A stretch of DNA of 64,000 nucleotides from positions 25,928 to 89,927 of the forward strand of contig NZ_BDBA01000029.1 of NCBI RefSeq assembly GCF_001612745.1, written 5' to 3'. Made by a program: the position numbers and the translations under genes. The notes beneath the pieces are model-generated. The model did no database searches, was not told the origin of the DNA, and saw only the letters and a program-made list of their open reading frames with translations. This DNA comes from Nocardia amamiensis NBRC 102102 (GTDB taxonomy: Bacteria; Actinomycetota; Actinomycetes; Mycobacteriales; Mycobacteriaceae). Positions within the stretch are counted from its first letter, which is position 1. Each line of letters begins with the position of its first letter. This document shows positions 33,811-42,914 of this stretch, piece after piece.

Positions 33811-34206
33811 TCACGGCAGTGCGTCGATGATGACGCGAGGGTCGATCTGGCGCAGCCGCTTCGGCCGACCGGTCAGGCACGGCCAGTCCCGGGAGACCGC
33901 CTCGCGCGTGGCGTGGCCCGCCGCGATCAAGGCCCCCGCGCCGTGTCCCACCTCGAGCCGGTGGGCGGGCGCTGGATCGAACGACGGGATCAAGGTGTGC
34001 GGTAGGCCGACCAGCACGGCCAGGATATCCAGCCGGTCGTCCGGAATGTGGGTGCGCGCCGCCGCCAGGACGGTGCTCGGCACGACGATGGTGTTGCCCG
34101 CGTCGACCGTGGCCCAGACGACCGCGTGGGCGTAGGTGGCGCGATGGACGAATGCCAGGACCGCGGCGGCGTCCAGGACGACGCCGCCCAGCGCCGGGGC
34201 GGTCAC
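33811..34206 (-). CDS. PIN-like protein
   Basis: 131 residues. The layout resembles a PIN nuclease: an N-terminal strand with one acidic residue (VVLDAAAVLAFV), the region VVPSTVLAAA where a glutamate is usual, and a C-terminal SRDWPCL followed by LRQIDPRV as in actinobacterial PIN-like toxins. Several acidic residues of the active site are missing or moved, so nuclease activity is doubtful. The GTG at 34206 overlaps the stop of the small gene upstream (GTGA at 34203-34206), the typical arrangement of an antitoxin-toxin pair. Confidence 0.5.
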   Translation of the reverse strand: MTAPALGGVVLDAAAVLAFVHRATYAHAVVWATVDAGNTIVVPSTVLAAARTHIPDDRLDILAVLVGLPHTLIPSFDPAPAHRLEVGHGAGALIAAGHATREAVSRDWPCLTGRPKRLRQIDPRVIIDALP

Positions 34207-34394
34207 GCCGTGCCGGCGCTCGGTTCGCTGGCCTCCTCCACGGATAGTGGCGGTAGGTTCTGGGCGCGGCCGGTCAGCTCGAAAGAGCGTCGGGCGCCGA
34301 AGATCGGCGTGTGCGCTCGACGCGACCGGGCGACGGCGTCGCCGGGCATCGTGACGGTGGCCCTTCGCGTTCTATGCTCCCGAGGCGACGGCAT
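34203..34394 (-). CDS. Small basic protein, possible antitoxin partner
   Basis: 63 residues, Arg-rich at the N-terminus (PSPREHRTRRATVTMPGDAVARSRR) and acidic at the C-terminus. The stop overlaps the start of the PIN-like gene. A short two-part protein translated just before a PIN-like gene fits an antitoxin, but I recognise no known antitoxin fold. The ATG at 34394 is used; an internal ATG 15 codons later is also possible. Confidence 0.4.
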   Translation of the reverse strand: MPSPREHRTRRATVTMPGDAVARSRRAHTPIFGARRSFELTGRAQNLPPLSVEEASEPSAGTA

Positions 34395-34430
34395 GCCACG
34401 ACTCTAGCCCGCTGCCGCTGGGAGAGTCGA

Positions 34431-35042
34431 TCACCCGGGCCGGCGCCACAGCAGGGTGTAGCGCCACATGAGCCGCCGTCGGATCCGGGCCCCGGGCAGG
34501 AGTTCGGCTGCGGCAGAGCGGATCTCGGCGTAGCTTTCACCGGGATCGCGTATCTGCGCGCCTGGACCGCCCACCCGGTGCAGGATGTCCATCGCCCAGA
34601 TGGCGGGCAACAGCGGTGCGTAGTGGAAGTCGTTGCGGGGAGTCATGTTCCACAACCCGACCACGGCTAGTGTGCCGCCCGGCGCGACCAGGCGCCGCAG
34701 CGCGGACATGCCCTCGCGCAGCGGGACGTGGTGCAGCGTCGCCACGGTGGTCACAACGTCGAAAGTGCCTGGATACTCGAGGAAATCGGCTTCTTCGAGT
34801 CGCGCGCCGGTGGTGGCGGGCGCTTGCGCGAGGACGCCCGCGTCGACGTCGATCCCCGTGACGGCGAGCCCGCGGCCGGCCAGCTTGCCCGCCAACAGGC
34901 CGTCGCCGCAGCCGATGTCGAGCGCCGTGCGTGCCGAGCGGGTCACCTGCTTCAGCAGCCACGGGTGGTAGTGGGTGTTGTGGTTCCAGTAGGGGTCGCC
35001 GCGCACGTTTCTCACCCTAGTGGTGGCGGCGGCCGTCTCCAT
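34431..35042 (-). CDS. SAM-dependent methyltransferase
   Basis: 203 residues of class I fold. Motif I LDIGCGDGLLAGKL is near residue 40, the acidic end of strand 2 in VTGIDVDAGVL, and motif IV region VVTTVATLHHVP. The C-terminal half is basic. The ATG at 35042 is chosen; the frame is open further upstream but that part resembles nothing. It is divergent from the UvrA-like gene, with a Crp-type site in the gap. The acceptor is unknown. Confidence 0.8.
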   Translation of the reverse strand: METAAATTRVRNVRGDPYWNHNTHYHPWLLKQVTRSARTALDIGCGDGLLAGKLAGRGLAVTGIDVDAGVLAQAPATTGARLEEADFLEYPGTFDVVTTVATLHHVPLREGMSALRRLVAPGGTLAVVGLWNMTPRNDFHYAPLLPAIWAMDILHRVGGPGAQIRDPGESYAEIRSAAAELLPGARIRRRLMWRYTLLWRRPG

Positions 35043-35120
35043 CGAAGCGCGGGCTGCTGATGCCACGCACGGCTCTCCGCTGCCTGGACGCATGCAGATC
35101 GCGCATTCCTCAGGATCTAA

Positions 35121-35136
35121 TGTGATTTGCATCACA
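35121..35136. promoter_or_regulatory. Crp/FNR-type binding site
   Basis: TGTGATTTGCATCACA is a perfect match to the TGTGA-N6-TCACA pattern bound by Crp-family regulators, and the symmetry extends outward (TAATGTGAT...ATCACATATTA). It lies 45 bases before the UvrA-like start and 79 bases from the methyltransferase start. A TGCCAT/ATGGCA inverted repeat follows at 35144-35169. Confidence 0.6.
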
Positions 35137-35180
35137 TATTACGTGCCATTTTGTCGGTACCCGATGGCAAGGTGTTCGGT

Positions 35181-37463
35181 ATGCCTTTCGCCGAATCCGC
35201 CGTAACTCCCGACGTCATCCGGGTCCTGAGAGCCAGCGAGCACAATCTGCGCGACGTCTCGCTGGAGATCCCCAAGAATAAGATCACCGTCTTCACCGGC
35301 GTCTCCGGTTCGGGCAAGTCGTCGATCGTCTTCGACACCATCGCCGTCGAATCGCAGCGCCAGCTCTACGCCACCTTTCCCGCGTTCATCCTCAACTTCC
35401 TGCCCCGCTACGAGCGCCCGCACGCGGAAGCGATCGAGAACCTCACCGCGCCGGTGATCATCGATCAGCAGCCGGTGGGCGGAGGGCCGCGCTCCACCGT
35501 CGGCACGATGACCGACATCTTCTCCATGGTGCGGGCCATGTTCGCCCGATTCGGTTCGCCCTCGGCGGGTTTCGTCTACAACTACTCGTTCAACGTGCCG
35601 CAGGGCATGTGCCCGGACTGCGACGGTCTCGGCGTCACCGTGCGCGCCGATCCCGATCGGCTGCTCGACCGGACCAAGTCGCTCAACGAGGGCGCGATCC
35701 TGCTGCCGGGTTATGGTGTCGGCAGCGGCGATTGGCAGCTGTACGGCAAGTCGGGGCGCTTCGACCCGGACAAGAAGCTGACGGACTACACCGAGGAGGA
35801 GTTCCACGATCTGCTCTACGGCACCGGCGGCAAGGTCGAACTGACCTTCAGCAAGGGCACCTGGAAGGCGGACTACGAAGGCATCGCCGCCAAGTTCACC
35901 CGCACCCGGCTGCAGCGGGACACCTCCACGCTCAGCGAGAAAACCCGTGAGCAGATACGGCAATTCCTCACCGAGGGCGTCTGCACGAGTTGCGCGGGCG
36001 CCCGGCTCAACCAGGCGGCGCTGGCCACGAAGATCAACGGCCGCAATATCGCCGACTGGGCGGGCTTGCAGATCACCGATCTGATGGCGGTGCTCGACGA
36101 GGTCGCCGACCCGGCTGCGGCGGGTCTGGCCGGCGCCATCCGGACCGCGCTGGGGCGTGTGGCCGATATCGGCCTCGGATATCTCAGCCTGGATCGGCCG
36201 ACCTCGACGCTGTCGGGTGGCGAAGGCCAGCGGCTGAAGATGATCAAGCACCTGTCCAGCACGCTGATCGGATTGACCTACATCTTCGACGAACCCAGCG
36301 TCGGGCTGCACCCGCGGGATGTCGGACGGCTGAACAATCTGCTGAAGGCGTTGCGGGACAAGGGCAACACGGTGATCGTGGTGGAGCACGATCCCGACGT
36401 CATCGAGATCGCCGATCACGTCGTCGACGTCGGCCCGCGTGCGGGCGTGCACGGTGGGCAAGTGGTGTTCCAGGGCAGCTTCGCCGACCTCCGGGTGGCC
36501 GACACACCGACCGGCGCCGGGCTGCGCCGCCCCTTCCGCGTCAAGGAGAGCTTCCGCACCGGCACGGGGGAGTTGCTCATCCGAGGTGCGACGGTGCACA
36601 ACCTGAAGGACGTGACCGTCGGGATACCCACCGGCATCCTGACATCCATCACCGGCGTCGCGGGCTCCGGCAAGAGCAGCCTGATCCGGGACGTGTTCGT
36701 GGTCGAACATCCGGAGGCGATCTTCGTGGACCAGTCGCCGATCGCGGCGTCATCCCGGTCCACACCCGCGACCTATCTCGGCCTGATGGATCCGGTCCGC
36801 AAACTTTTCGCCAAGGCGACGGGAGAATCTCCCGGCCTGTTCAGCTTCAACTCCGCGGGCGCCTGCAAACAGTGCGAGGGCCGCGGCGTGATCATCACCG
36901 AGATCGCCTACATGGATCCGGTGACCACCCACTGCGACGCCTGTGACGGGCGGCGCTTCTCCGAGGACGTGCTCGCTCTGACCCTGCGCGGCAAGTCGAT
37001 CGCCGACGTGCTGGAGATGACGGCCGAGGAGGCGCTGGGATTCTTCGCGGAGAAGGCGCTGCACACCAAGTTGCGCACCATGAACGAGGTCGGCTTGGAC
37101 TACCTCAGCTTGGGCCAGGCGATGAGCACACTGTCCGGCGGCGAGCGGCAGCGGATCAAACTGGCGACTCAGCTGCAGAACACCGGCAGCGTCTACGTGC
37201 TCGACGAACCCACCACCGGCCTGCACATGTCGGACGTGGACACGCTGCTGGCGCTGATGGACGGTCTGGTCGAGCGGGGCAATACGGTGGTGGTGATCGA
37301 ACACAACCTCGACGTGGTCGCCCACTCCGATTGGGTGATCGACCTGGGACCCGACGGGGGCAAGGACGGCGGTGAGATCGTCTTCACCGGCACGCCTGCC
37401 GAACTGCTCGCCCACCCGACCTCACTGACCGGCGAATACCTGCGCCGCTACAAGGCGGCATAG
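35181..37463 (+). CDS. UvrA-like ATPase, DrrC drug-resistance type
   Basis: 760 residues, about 200 shorter than housekeeping UvrA but matching DrrC-like UvrA paralogues (DrrC of Streptomyces peucetius is of this size and confers daunorubicin resistance). Two ATP-binding cassettes are present: Walker A GVSGSGKSS and GVAGSGKSS, signatures STLSGGEGQR and STLSGGERQR, and Walker B FDEPSVGLH and LDEPTTGLH. Zinc-finger cysteines appear as CPDC/CTSC and CKQC/CDAC. It probably removes intercalated drugs from DNA. The ATG at 35181 is used; the Crp-type site lies upstream. Together with the DrrA/DrrB-type genes at 3287-5070 it suggests anthracycline-like resistance. Confidence 0.87.
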   Translation: MPFAESAVTPDVIRVLRASEHNLRDVSLEIPKNKITVFTGVSGSGKSSIVFDTIAVESQRQLYATFPAFILNFLPRYERPHAEAIENLTAPVIIDQQPVGGGPRSTVGTMTDIFSMVRAMFARFGSPSAGFVYNYSFNVPQGMCPDCDGLGVTVRADPDRLLDRTKSLNEGAILLPGYGVGSGDWQLYGKSGRFDPDKKLTDYTEEEFHDLLYGTGGKVELTFSKGTWKADYEGIAAKFTRTRLQRDTSTLSEKTREQIRQFLTEGVCTSCAGARLNQAALATKINGRNIADWAGLQITDLMAVLDEVADPAAAGLAGAIRTALGRVADIGLGYLSLDRPTSTLSGGEGQRLKMIKHLSSTLIGLTYIFDEPSVGLHPRDVGRLNNLLKALRDKGNTVIVVEHDPDVIEIADHVVDVGPRAGVHGGQVVFQGSFADLRVADTPTGAGLRRPFRVKESFRTGTGELLIRGATVHNLKDVTVGIPTGILTSITGVAGSGKSSLIRDVFVVEHPEAIFVDQSPIAASSRSTPATYLGLMDPVRKLFAKATGESPGLFSFNSAGACKQCEGRGVIITEIAYMDPVTTHCDACDGRRFSEDVLALTLRGKSIADVLEMTAEEALGFFAEKALHTKLRTMNEVGLDYLSLGQAMSTLSGGERQRIKLATQLQNTGSVYVLDEPTTGLHMSDVDTLLALMDGLVERGNTVVVIEHNLDVVAHSDWVIDLGPDGGKDGGEIVFTGTPAELLAHPTSLTGEYLRRYKAA

Positions 37464-37465
37464 GG

Positions 37466-38323
37466 CTAGTCGGCGGACTCGGGCACCGTGAACCGTTCTG
37501 TGCCGGTGACCCGCAGCAGTTCCAGCGCCGAGGCCTCGCTGGTGCCCGGCGCCGCGGAGTAGACCACGACCGCTTGGTCGGTGTCCGGGACGACAAGGGT
37601 GTCGCAGTCCAGACGCAGCGTTCCGAAGTCGGGATGATCGATCGTCTTCGTTGCGCTGCGCCACTGCCCGGACAGCCGGGCGGTCCACAGCTGCTCGAAC
37701 CGCGGACTGCGCGAACGGAGTTCGGAGATCAGGCGCAGCAAGCCCGGGTCGTCGGGGTAACGGGAGCGGGCGCCGCGCAGGGCCGACACGGAGAGCGCCG
37801 CGGCGTTGTCGGCCTCGGCGGGCGTTATCGCGACCCGTCCGCGCTCTGTGCCCAGGAAGCGCTGCCAGATGATGTTGCGCTCGGCGGGCGGCCAGGTGGA
37901 GAAGTCACCGAGCAGTGCGGCCGCCATCGAATTCCACGCCAGCAGGTCGGCTTTCGCCGACAGCACCAGCGCGGGCAGGTCCGCCATCCGGTCCAGCAGG
38001 CGTAACACGCTGGGCCGCACCACCATGTCGATGCGGCGCTCCCGTGGTGGCGCCGCGCCCGCGAACTGGAACAGCAGCGTGCGGTCCTCGTCGTTGAGCC
38101 GCAGCGCGCGGGCGAGCGCGGCCAGCACCGAGCTGGAGGGATGGGGGCCGCGCCCCTGCTCCAGTCCCACCACGTAATCCACGCTGACGCCGGCGAGCTG
38201 GGCGACCTCTTCCCGGCGCAGCCCCTGCACCTGCCTGCGCGGTCCAGCCGGCAGGCCGACATCCTCCGGTTGCACCCGGCCGCGCGCCTGCCGGAGCAGC
38301 GCGGCCAGCTCGGTTCGATCCAC
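37466..38323 (-). CDS. XRE-family regulator with MmyB-like ligand domain
   Basis: 285 residues from the GTG at 38323. The helix-turn-helix LRREEVAQLAGVSVDYVVGLEQGR begins near residue 37, followed by the MmyB-type domain (LVLSAKADLLAWNSMAAALLGDF onward). The frame stays open upstream but that sequence is not family-like. It converges on the UvrA-like gene, two bases away. No neighbouring oxidoreductase is divergent from it; the nearest is the convergent-side SDR gene at 38542 on the same strand. Confidence 0.82.
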   Translation of the reverse strand: MDRTELAALLRQARGRVQPEDVGLPAGPRRQVQGLRREEVAQLAGVSVDYVVGLEQGRGPHPSSSVLAALARALRLNDEDRTLLFQFAGAAPPRERRIDMVVRPSVLRLLDRMADLPALVLSAKADLLAWNSMAAALLGDFSTWPPAERNIIWQRFLGTERGRVAITPAEADNAAALSVSALRGARSRYPDDPGLLRLISELRSRSPRFEQLWTARLSGQWRSATKTIDHPDFGTLRLDCDTLVVPDTDQAVVVYSAAPGTSEASALELLRVTGTERFTVPESAD

Positions 38324-38541
38324 GCCCCGATCATGCCGCAGCTGAATATCATTGGGGTGGGATCGGTACTCCCAAACGTTAGTGGCCCTGGTACGCCAGT
38401 GCCACCAACGCGACGCCGGCACGATGGCGGACCCGACAACGGCCCTGGTGGCCGGGGCGAACAAGGGATCGGCCCGGACGGACCGACCGGAGGCTTCTTC
38501 CACCGCACCGGACCGGTGCGGTGGTGAGTCGAGACAGGACC

Positions 38542-39294
38542 CTAGCGCGCGCCGCCGTTGACGTACAGCGTCTGGCCGCTGACATAGCTCGCCTCGTCGC
38601 AGGCGAGGAAGGCGATCGCCGCCGCGACCTCCTCGGGCTGTCCGACTCGGCCCAGCGGTGTGCGTTCCGCGACGGCTTTCTGGTGGTCCTCGGCGGACAT
38701 GCCGACCCGGTTCGCGGTGGCGGCGGTCATCGCGGTGGCGATATAGCCGGGCGCGACCGCGTTCACGGTGATGTTGTAGCGGCCGAGCTCGATGGCGAGC
38801 GTCGCGGTCAGGCCTTGGATACCCGCCTTGGCGGCCGCGTAGTTGGCTTGGCCGCGATTGCCGAGTGCCGAGCGGCTCGACAAGGACACGATGCGCCCGT
38901 ACCGCTGGGGCACCATGAACGTCTGCGCGACCTGCGCGCAGTGGTACGCGCCGGTCAGGTTGACCGCGAGCACGGCGTTCCAGTCGTCCTCGGACAGGCG
39001 GAAGAACAGCTCGTCGCGGGTGATGCCCGCGTTGTTGACCAAGATCTGCGGGCTGCCGAGATCGCTTGCGGCGCTGTCGAATGCGGCCTGGACGGAGGCG
39101 CGATCGGTGACGTCGCAGACATAACCTCGCGCGACACCGCCTGCCGCGGTGATCCGCGCGGCGGTTTCGTCGGGGGAGTTGCGGTCCAGCACGGCGACGG
39201 CGGCACCCTCGGCTGCCAGCCGCTGCGCGGTGGCCGCGCCGATGCCTTGGGCCGCGCCGGTAACCACGGCGACCCGGTCGGTGAAGCGCTGCAT
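38542..39294 (-). CDS. 3-oxoacyl-ACP reductase-like SDR enzyme
   Basis: 250 residues, a complete classical SDR: TGAAQGIG (residues 12-19), NNAG, serine in SLSSRSAL and the catalytic YAAAK. The ending YVSGQTLYVNGGA is FabG-like. It reduces a 3-oxoacyl thioester or related ketone with NADPH. It lies 11 bases downstream of the acyl-CoA dehydrogenase gene, so the two form a fatty-acid- or acyl-CoA-degrading operon, probably under the divergent TetR protein at 40511. Confidence 0.87.
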   Translation of the reverse strand: MQRFTDRVAVVTGAAQGIGAATAQRLAAEGAAVAVLDRNSPDETAARITAAGGVARGYVCDVTDRASVQAAFDSAASDLGSPQILVNNAGITRDELFFRLSEDDWNAVLAVNLTGAYHCAQVAQTFMVPQRYGRIVSLSSRSALGNRGQANYAAAKAGIQGLTATLAIELGRYNITVNAVAPGYIATAMTAATANRVGMSAEDHQKAVAERTPLGRVGQPEEVAAAIAFLACDEASYVSGQTLYVNGGAR

Positions 39295-39305
39295 GTGATG
39301 TCCTT

Positions 39306-40454
39306 TCAGAATGCGGCCACGCCGGTCAGCGCACGCCCGATGAGCAGTTTCTGGATCTGGCTGGTGCCCTCGTACAGGGTCATCACCTTGGCGTCGCGCA
39401 AGTACTTGCCGACCGGGAACTCGTCGATGTAGCCGTAGCCGCCGAATACCTGCACCGCCCGGTCGGCGGCACGGACCGCCGCCTCGGAGGCGAACAGTTT
39501 CGCCTTCGAGGACTCCACGGCGAACTCCTTACCGCGGTCGATGAGGTCGGCCACCCGCCAGACCAGCAGCCGGGCCGCGTCCACGTCCAGCGCGATGTCG
39601 GCGAGAAGTTCTTGCACGAGTTGGTGTCCCGCGATGGGTTTGCCGAATTGCTCGCGCTCGGTGGCGTAGCCGACCGCGGCGTCCAGGCAGGCCTTGGCCA
39701 GGCCGACGCATCCCGCCGCGACCGACATGCGGCCCTTGGCCAGCGCCGCCATCGCTACCGTGAAGCCCTTGCCCTCGGTGTGCAGCCGGGCGCTGTCGGG
39801 CACGCGCACCCCGTCGAGCGCCAGTTCCGCGGTGGCCTGCCCGCGCAACCCGAGCTTGCCGTGGATCTCCCGCGCGGTGAAGCCGGGGGAGTCGGTGGGG
39901 ACGAGGAAAGCCGTGATGCCCCGGTGTCCTTCGCCGCCGGTGCGCGCGAAGATCAGCGCGACGTCCGCCCAGGTGCCATTGGTGATGAACATCTTGGTGC
40001 CCGACAGCACCCAGTCCTCGCCGTCGCGCACCGCGCGGGTGCGCAGGTGGGCGGCGTCGGACCCGCTGCCCGGTTCGGTCAGCCCGAAACACCCGAGCGC
40101 CTCGCCCGTGGTGAGTCGCGTCAGCCAGGTCCGCTTCTGCTCCTCGGTGCCGAAGTGGTGAATCGACTTGGCGACCAAACCGAGCGAGACCGACACGATG
40201 CCACGCACGGCCGAGTCGCCGCGCCCGAGTTCCTCCAGGACCAGACAGTAGGTCAGGTGGTCGCCCGCGCTGCCGCCGTACTGCTCGGGGATGGTGAGTC
40301 CGAGGAAGCCGAGTTCGCCCAACCGGCCGACGATCGCCCGGTCGACGGACTCCTCGCGATCCCATCGCGCGGCGTGCGGCACGATCTCGCGATCGACGAA
40401 ATCGGCGGCCATCCGCCGCGCCGCGGTCTGCTCGTCGGAGAGTTCGAGGTTCAC
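39306..40454 (-). CDS. Acyl-CoA dehydrogenase
   Basis: 382 residues, normal for the family. FAD-binding signatures CFGLTEPGSGSD near residue 127 and the glutamate base in LYEGTSQIQ near residue 365 are present. It introduces a 2,3 double bond into an acyl-CoA. The start is GTG at 40454, with no obvious ribosome site, so a leaderless transcript is possible. It is divergent from a TetR gene and followed by the SDR gene. Confidence 0.9.
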   Translation of the reverse strand: MNLELSDEQTAARRMAADFVDREIVPHAARWDREESVDRAIVGRLGELGFLGLTIPEQYGGSAGDHLTYCLVLEELGRGDSAVRGIVSVSLGLVAKSIHHFGTEEQKRTWLTRLTTGEALGCFGLTEPGSGSDAAHLRTRAVRDGEDWVLSGTKMFITNGTWADVALIFARTGGEGHRGITAFLVPTDSPGFTAREIHGKLGLRGQATAELALDGVRVPDSARLHTEGKGFTVAMAALAKGRMSVAAGCVGLAKACLDAAVGYATEREQFGKPIAGHQLVQELLADIALDVDAARLLVWRVADLIDRGKEFAVESSKAKLFASEAAVRAADRAVQVFGGYGYIDEFPVGKYLRDAKVMTLYEGTSQIQKLLIGRALTGVAAF

Positions 40455-40476
40455 GGGCGGTAGGCTAACGGCAAAT

Positions 40477-40495
40477 AAACTAACAGTGCAAGTTT
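40477..40495. promoter_or_regulatory. Candidate TetR operator
   Basis: AAACT at 40477-40481 is mirrored by AGTTT at 40491-40495 over 9 bases, in the 56-base gap between the divergent acyl-CoA dehydrogenase and TetR genes. The arms are short, so this is a weak call. Confidence 0.35.
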
Positions 40496-40510
40496 TTGAG
40501 AGGAGTTCGG

Positions 40511-41140
40511 GTGGGAAGACCACGACAACCGCTGCTGAGCCGGGAGCGCATCGTGTCGGCCGCGCTGACGGTCGTGGACCAGAGCGGCCTGGACGCGGTG
40601 TCGTTCCGGCGGATCGCCGCCGAACTCGGGGTGCGTGGACCTTCGCTGTACAACCACGTCGCCACCAAGGACGACCTACTCGACGCGATGGTCGACACGG
40701 TGCTCGGCGAGGTCGACCTCGCGATGTTCACCGGCGGGCCGGACTGGCGCGGCGCGCTGGAGGTCTGGGCGCGGTCCTATCGCGCGGCGCTGGCACGGCA
40801 TCCCCGGTTGGTGCCCGCGTTGAACCAGGGAATGGGCCGGCGTCCGAATGCGCTGCGCCAGGCCGACGCGGTTTTCGGCGGCTTGGTGGCCGCGGGCTGG
40901 CCGCGGCGAGCGGCTACCGAGGTCGGTGCGCTCCTGCGCTTCTTCGTCACCGGCTCAACGCTGGGATCGTTCGCGGCGGGATTCCCCGACGACGCGGCGG
41001 TCTACCGCGGGGCGTATCCGCACCTGGACGAGGCCCACCTGCTGGCGGGCAGGCAGCGCGAGATCGACGACGCCGCGTTCGAGACCGGGCTGCGCGCGTT
41101 GCTGGACGGACTGACGGTGCGATTCGACGGGTTGTCCTAG
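40511..41140 (+). CDS. TetR-family repressor
   Basis: 209 residues. The N-terminus GRPRQPLLSRERIVSAAL is typical, with the helix-turn-helix SFRRIAAELGVRGPSLYNHV at about residues 31-50. The GTG at 40511 follows GAGAGGAG. It probably represses the divergent acyl-CoA dehydrogenase/SDR operon and responds to an acyl-CoA or related compound. The last 4 bases overlap the convergent HAD gene. Confidence 0.87.
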   Translation: MGRPRQPLLSRERIVSAALTVVDQSGLDAVSFRRIAAELGVRGPSLYNHVATKDDLLDAMVDTVLGEVDLAMFTGGPDWRGALEVWARSYRAALARHPRLVPALNQGMGRRPNALRQADAVFGGLVAAGWPRRAATEVGALLRFFVTGSTLGSFAAGFPDDAAVYRGAYPHLDEAHLLAGRQREIDDAAFETGLRALLDGLTVRFDGLS

Positions 41141-41757
41141 TTGGCGGCGACCGCGCCGAACTCCGCGGCGAGCCAGCCGGGAAACTCGGTGAGGTCGGCG
41201 AGCACCACGTCCGCGCCCGCGGCGCGCAGTTCGTCCGCCGTGCACGGACCGGTACTGACGCCGACGCCGAGCACTCCCGCGGCCTGCGCTCCGCGCATGT
41301 CGCCGACGTGGTCGCCCACGAACAGATCCGCCCCCTGCTCGCGCAGCGTCGCCGCCTTGCCTGCCGACCAGAGATCGCCCGCGAGATGGTCTATGCGCCA
41401 ACCGAGTTCGTCGATGTGCAGCCGTGCGAGCGGGGCGTGCTTGCCGGTGACCACGACCACTCGTCCCTGCCGGGCTTCGATGGCCGCCAGCGCGGCCTGC
41501 GCGCCCGGCATCGGCGGGATGGTCGACACCAGCGTGGGATACAGCGCACGGTACCGGGTGATCAGATCAGGAACCAGTTCCTCGGGAGCGCCCGCTTCGA
41601 CCAGCAGCGTGGCCAGCGGTGGTCCGAGCCGATCGGCGAACGCCGTACCGCTGAGCGGCAGGTCGAACTCTACGGCGAGAGTGTCGATGGCACGGGCCAC
41701 ACCGGGGCGCGAGTCGATCAGCGTCATGTCGAGGTCGAAGCCCACGGTCCAGGTCAC
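41137..41757 (-). CDS. HAD-superfamily hydrolase
   Basis: 206 residues. The catalytic loop FDLDMTLIDS (residues 7-16) has the DxDxT pattern, followed by VVTGKH for motif II, a lysine, and VGDHVGDMRGAQAAG for motif IV. This is the phosphoglycolate-phosphatase-like subgroup. The start is GTG at 41757. The substrate is unknown. Confidence 0.85.
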   Translation of the reverse strand: MTWTVGFDLDMTLIDSRPGVARAIDTLAVEFDLPLSGTAFADRLGPPLATLLVEAGAPEELVPDLITRYRALYPTLVSTIPPMPGAQAALAAIEARQGRVVVVTGKHAPLARLHIDELGWRIDHLAGDLWSAGKAATLREQGADLFVGDHVGDMRGAQAAGVLGVGVSTGPCTADELRAAGADVVLADLTEFPGWLAAEFGAVAAN

Positions 41758-41881
41758 GACTCGACCCTACTGCGTTCGTTCGCACCGCGGCGCGCCGTGT
41801 TATGTGCGTCACGTGGAATGCCGGATTGGCTCGAATGTGGCTGCGGGGCTGGAGGTTTCGCGGTTCCGCTGCAGACGTGCG

Positions 41882-42865
41882 TCAGGTGGAGCGCGGTGGC
41901 GCGCTGCGCTTGGCGTAGCCGCTGATCGGACTGATCTCCATCCGTTCGATCCCGGGCAGCGACCCGATCCGCTCGGTGGTGTAGCGGAACAGGGCGTCGG
42001 TGTCGCGGCAGACGATGCACACCAGCAGGTTGTGCGGGCCGGTCGTCGCGCCGACGAAGCCCGCCTCCGGATCGGCGGCCAGGGCGTTCGCGACCGTGAG
42101 GAGACGACCGGGGCTGACCGACAACCACAGCAAACTCTGCACAGTGAATCCGAACAGTACGGGATCGATTTCTACGTCGAACCCGAGCATCCCGGCGCGG
42201 CGCAACTCCTCGACGCGGCGCCGCACCGCGGATTCCGACCAGCCGACCGTCCGCGCGAGCTGTGGATATGCCGCCCTGCCGTCGGCGGCCAGCGCGGGAA
42301 GCAGGCGCTCGTCGAGTTCGGTCAGGACCATCGGAGCGGGCGTCTGCTCCGGCGCGCGTACTGCCGCGCTTTCTTCGGCGGATAACGCCGACATCCGGCC
42401 CTGCCAGCGGCGCTGCATGACATGCCGCAAGACGCGATGTGCCGCGATGCCGAGTACGGCCGGGTGGCGGGCCAGTTCGGGCAGCGGCGCTTCGTCCGGG
42501 ACCCGGAACAGGCAGGCCAGTTCGGCTCCGCCGGAGATGATCGTCACCCAGGCGGTGTCGGCGCGCCGCGCCAGCCCTCGTGCCAGCGCGGTCGTGGCGT
42601 CCGGCCGCACCCGCAGGCGGACCAGCCATTCGGCGTGGCCGACGCGCCCGCTGTCGGCGACCCCGGTCACCCGAAGTCCTCCGGTCGACAGCAGCCGCTG
42701 GTAGCGACGGGCCAGGGTGCGCTCGGAGACGTCCAGCACGGGTGCCAGCCTGCTGAACGGAGCGCGGCCGTCGAGTTGCAATGCGTGCAGCAGTCTCCGG
42801 TCGACGTCGTCCAAGATGACCGAATCCACCACGTCAGGGTAGGACAGTGTCGGAATCCGGTGCAT
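41882..42865 (-). CDS. Lrp/AsnC-family regulator with two DNA-binding halves
   Basis: 327 residues, twice the usual length. A first AsnC-type helix-turn-helix (LDDVDRRLLHALQLDGRAPFSRLAPVLDVSERTLARR) and ligand-like region are followed near residue 180 by a second one (LTELDERLLPALAADGRAAYPQLARTVGWSESAVRR) and an effector domain (LLWLSVSPGRLLTVANALAA). It is probably an internal duplication, so one chain mimics an Lrp dimer. The ATG at 42865 is preferred. It is divergent from the VOC gene at 42915 and may control it. Confidence 0.82.
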   Translation of the reverse strand: MHRIPTLSYPDVVDSVILDDVDRRLLHALQLDGRAPFSRLAPVLDVSERTLARRYQRLLSTGGLRVTGVADSGRVGHAEWLVRLRVRPDATTALARGLARRADTAWVTIISGGAELACLFRVPDEAPLPELARHPAVLGIAAHRVLRHVMQRRWQGRMSALSAEESAAVRAPEQTPAPMVLTELDERLLPALAADGRAAYPQLARTVGWSESAVRRRVEELRRAGMLGFDVEIDPVLFGFTVQSLLWLSVSPGRLLTVANALAADPEAGFVGATTGPHNLLVCIVCRDTDALFRYTTERIGSLPGIERMEISPISGYAKRSAPPRST

Positions 42866-42914
42866 TCCCTGCGGTGACGCACTGTCCTCGGCGCACCGAG
42901 CAAGCATCTCAGGT

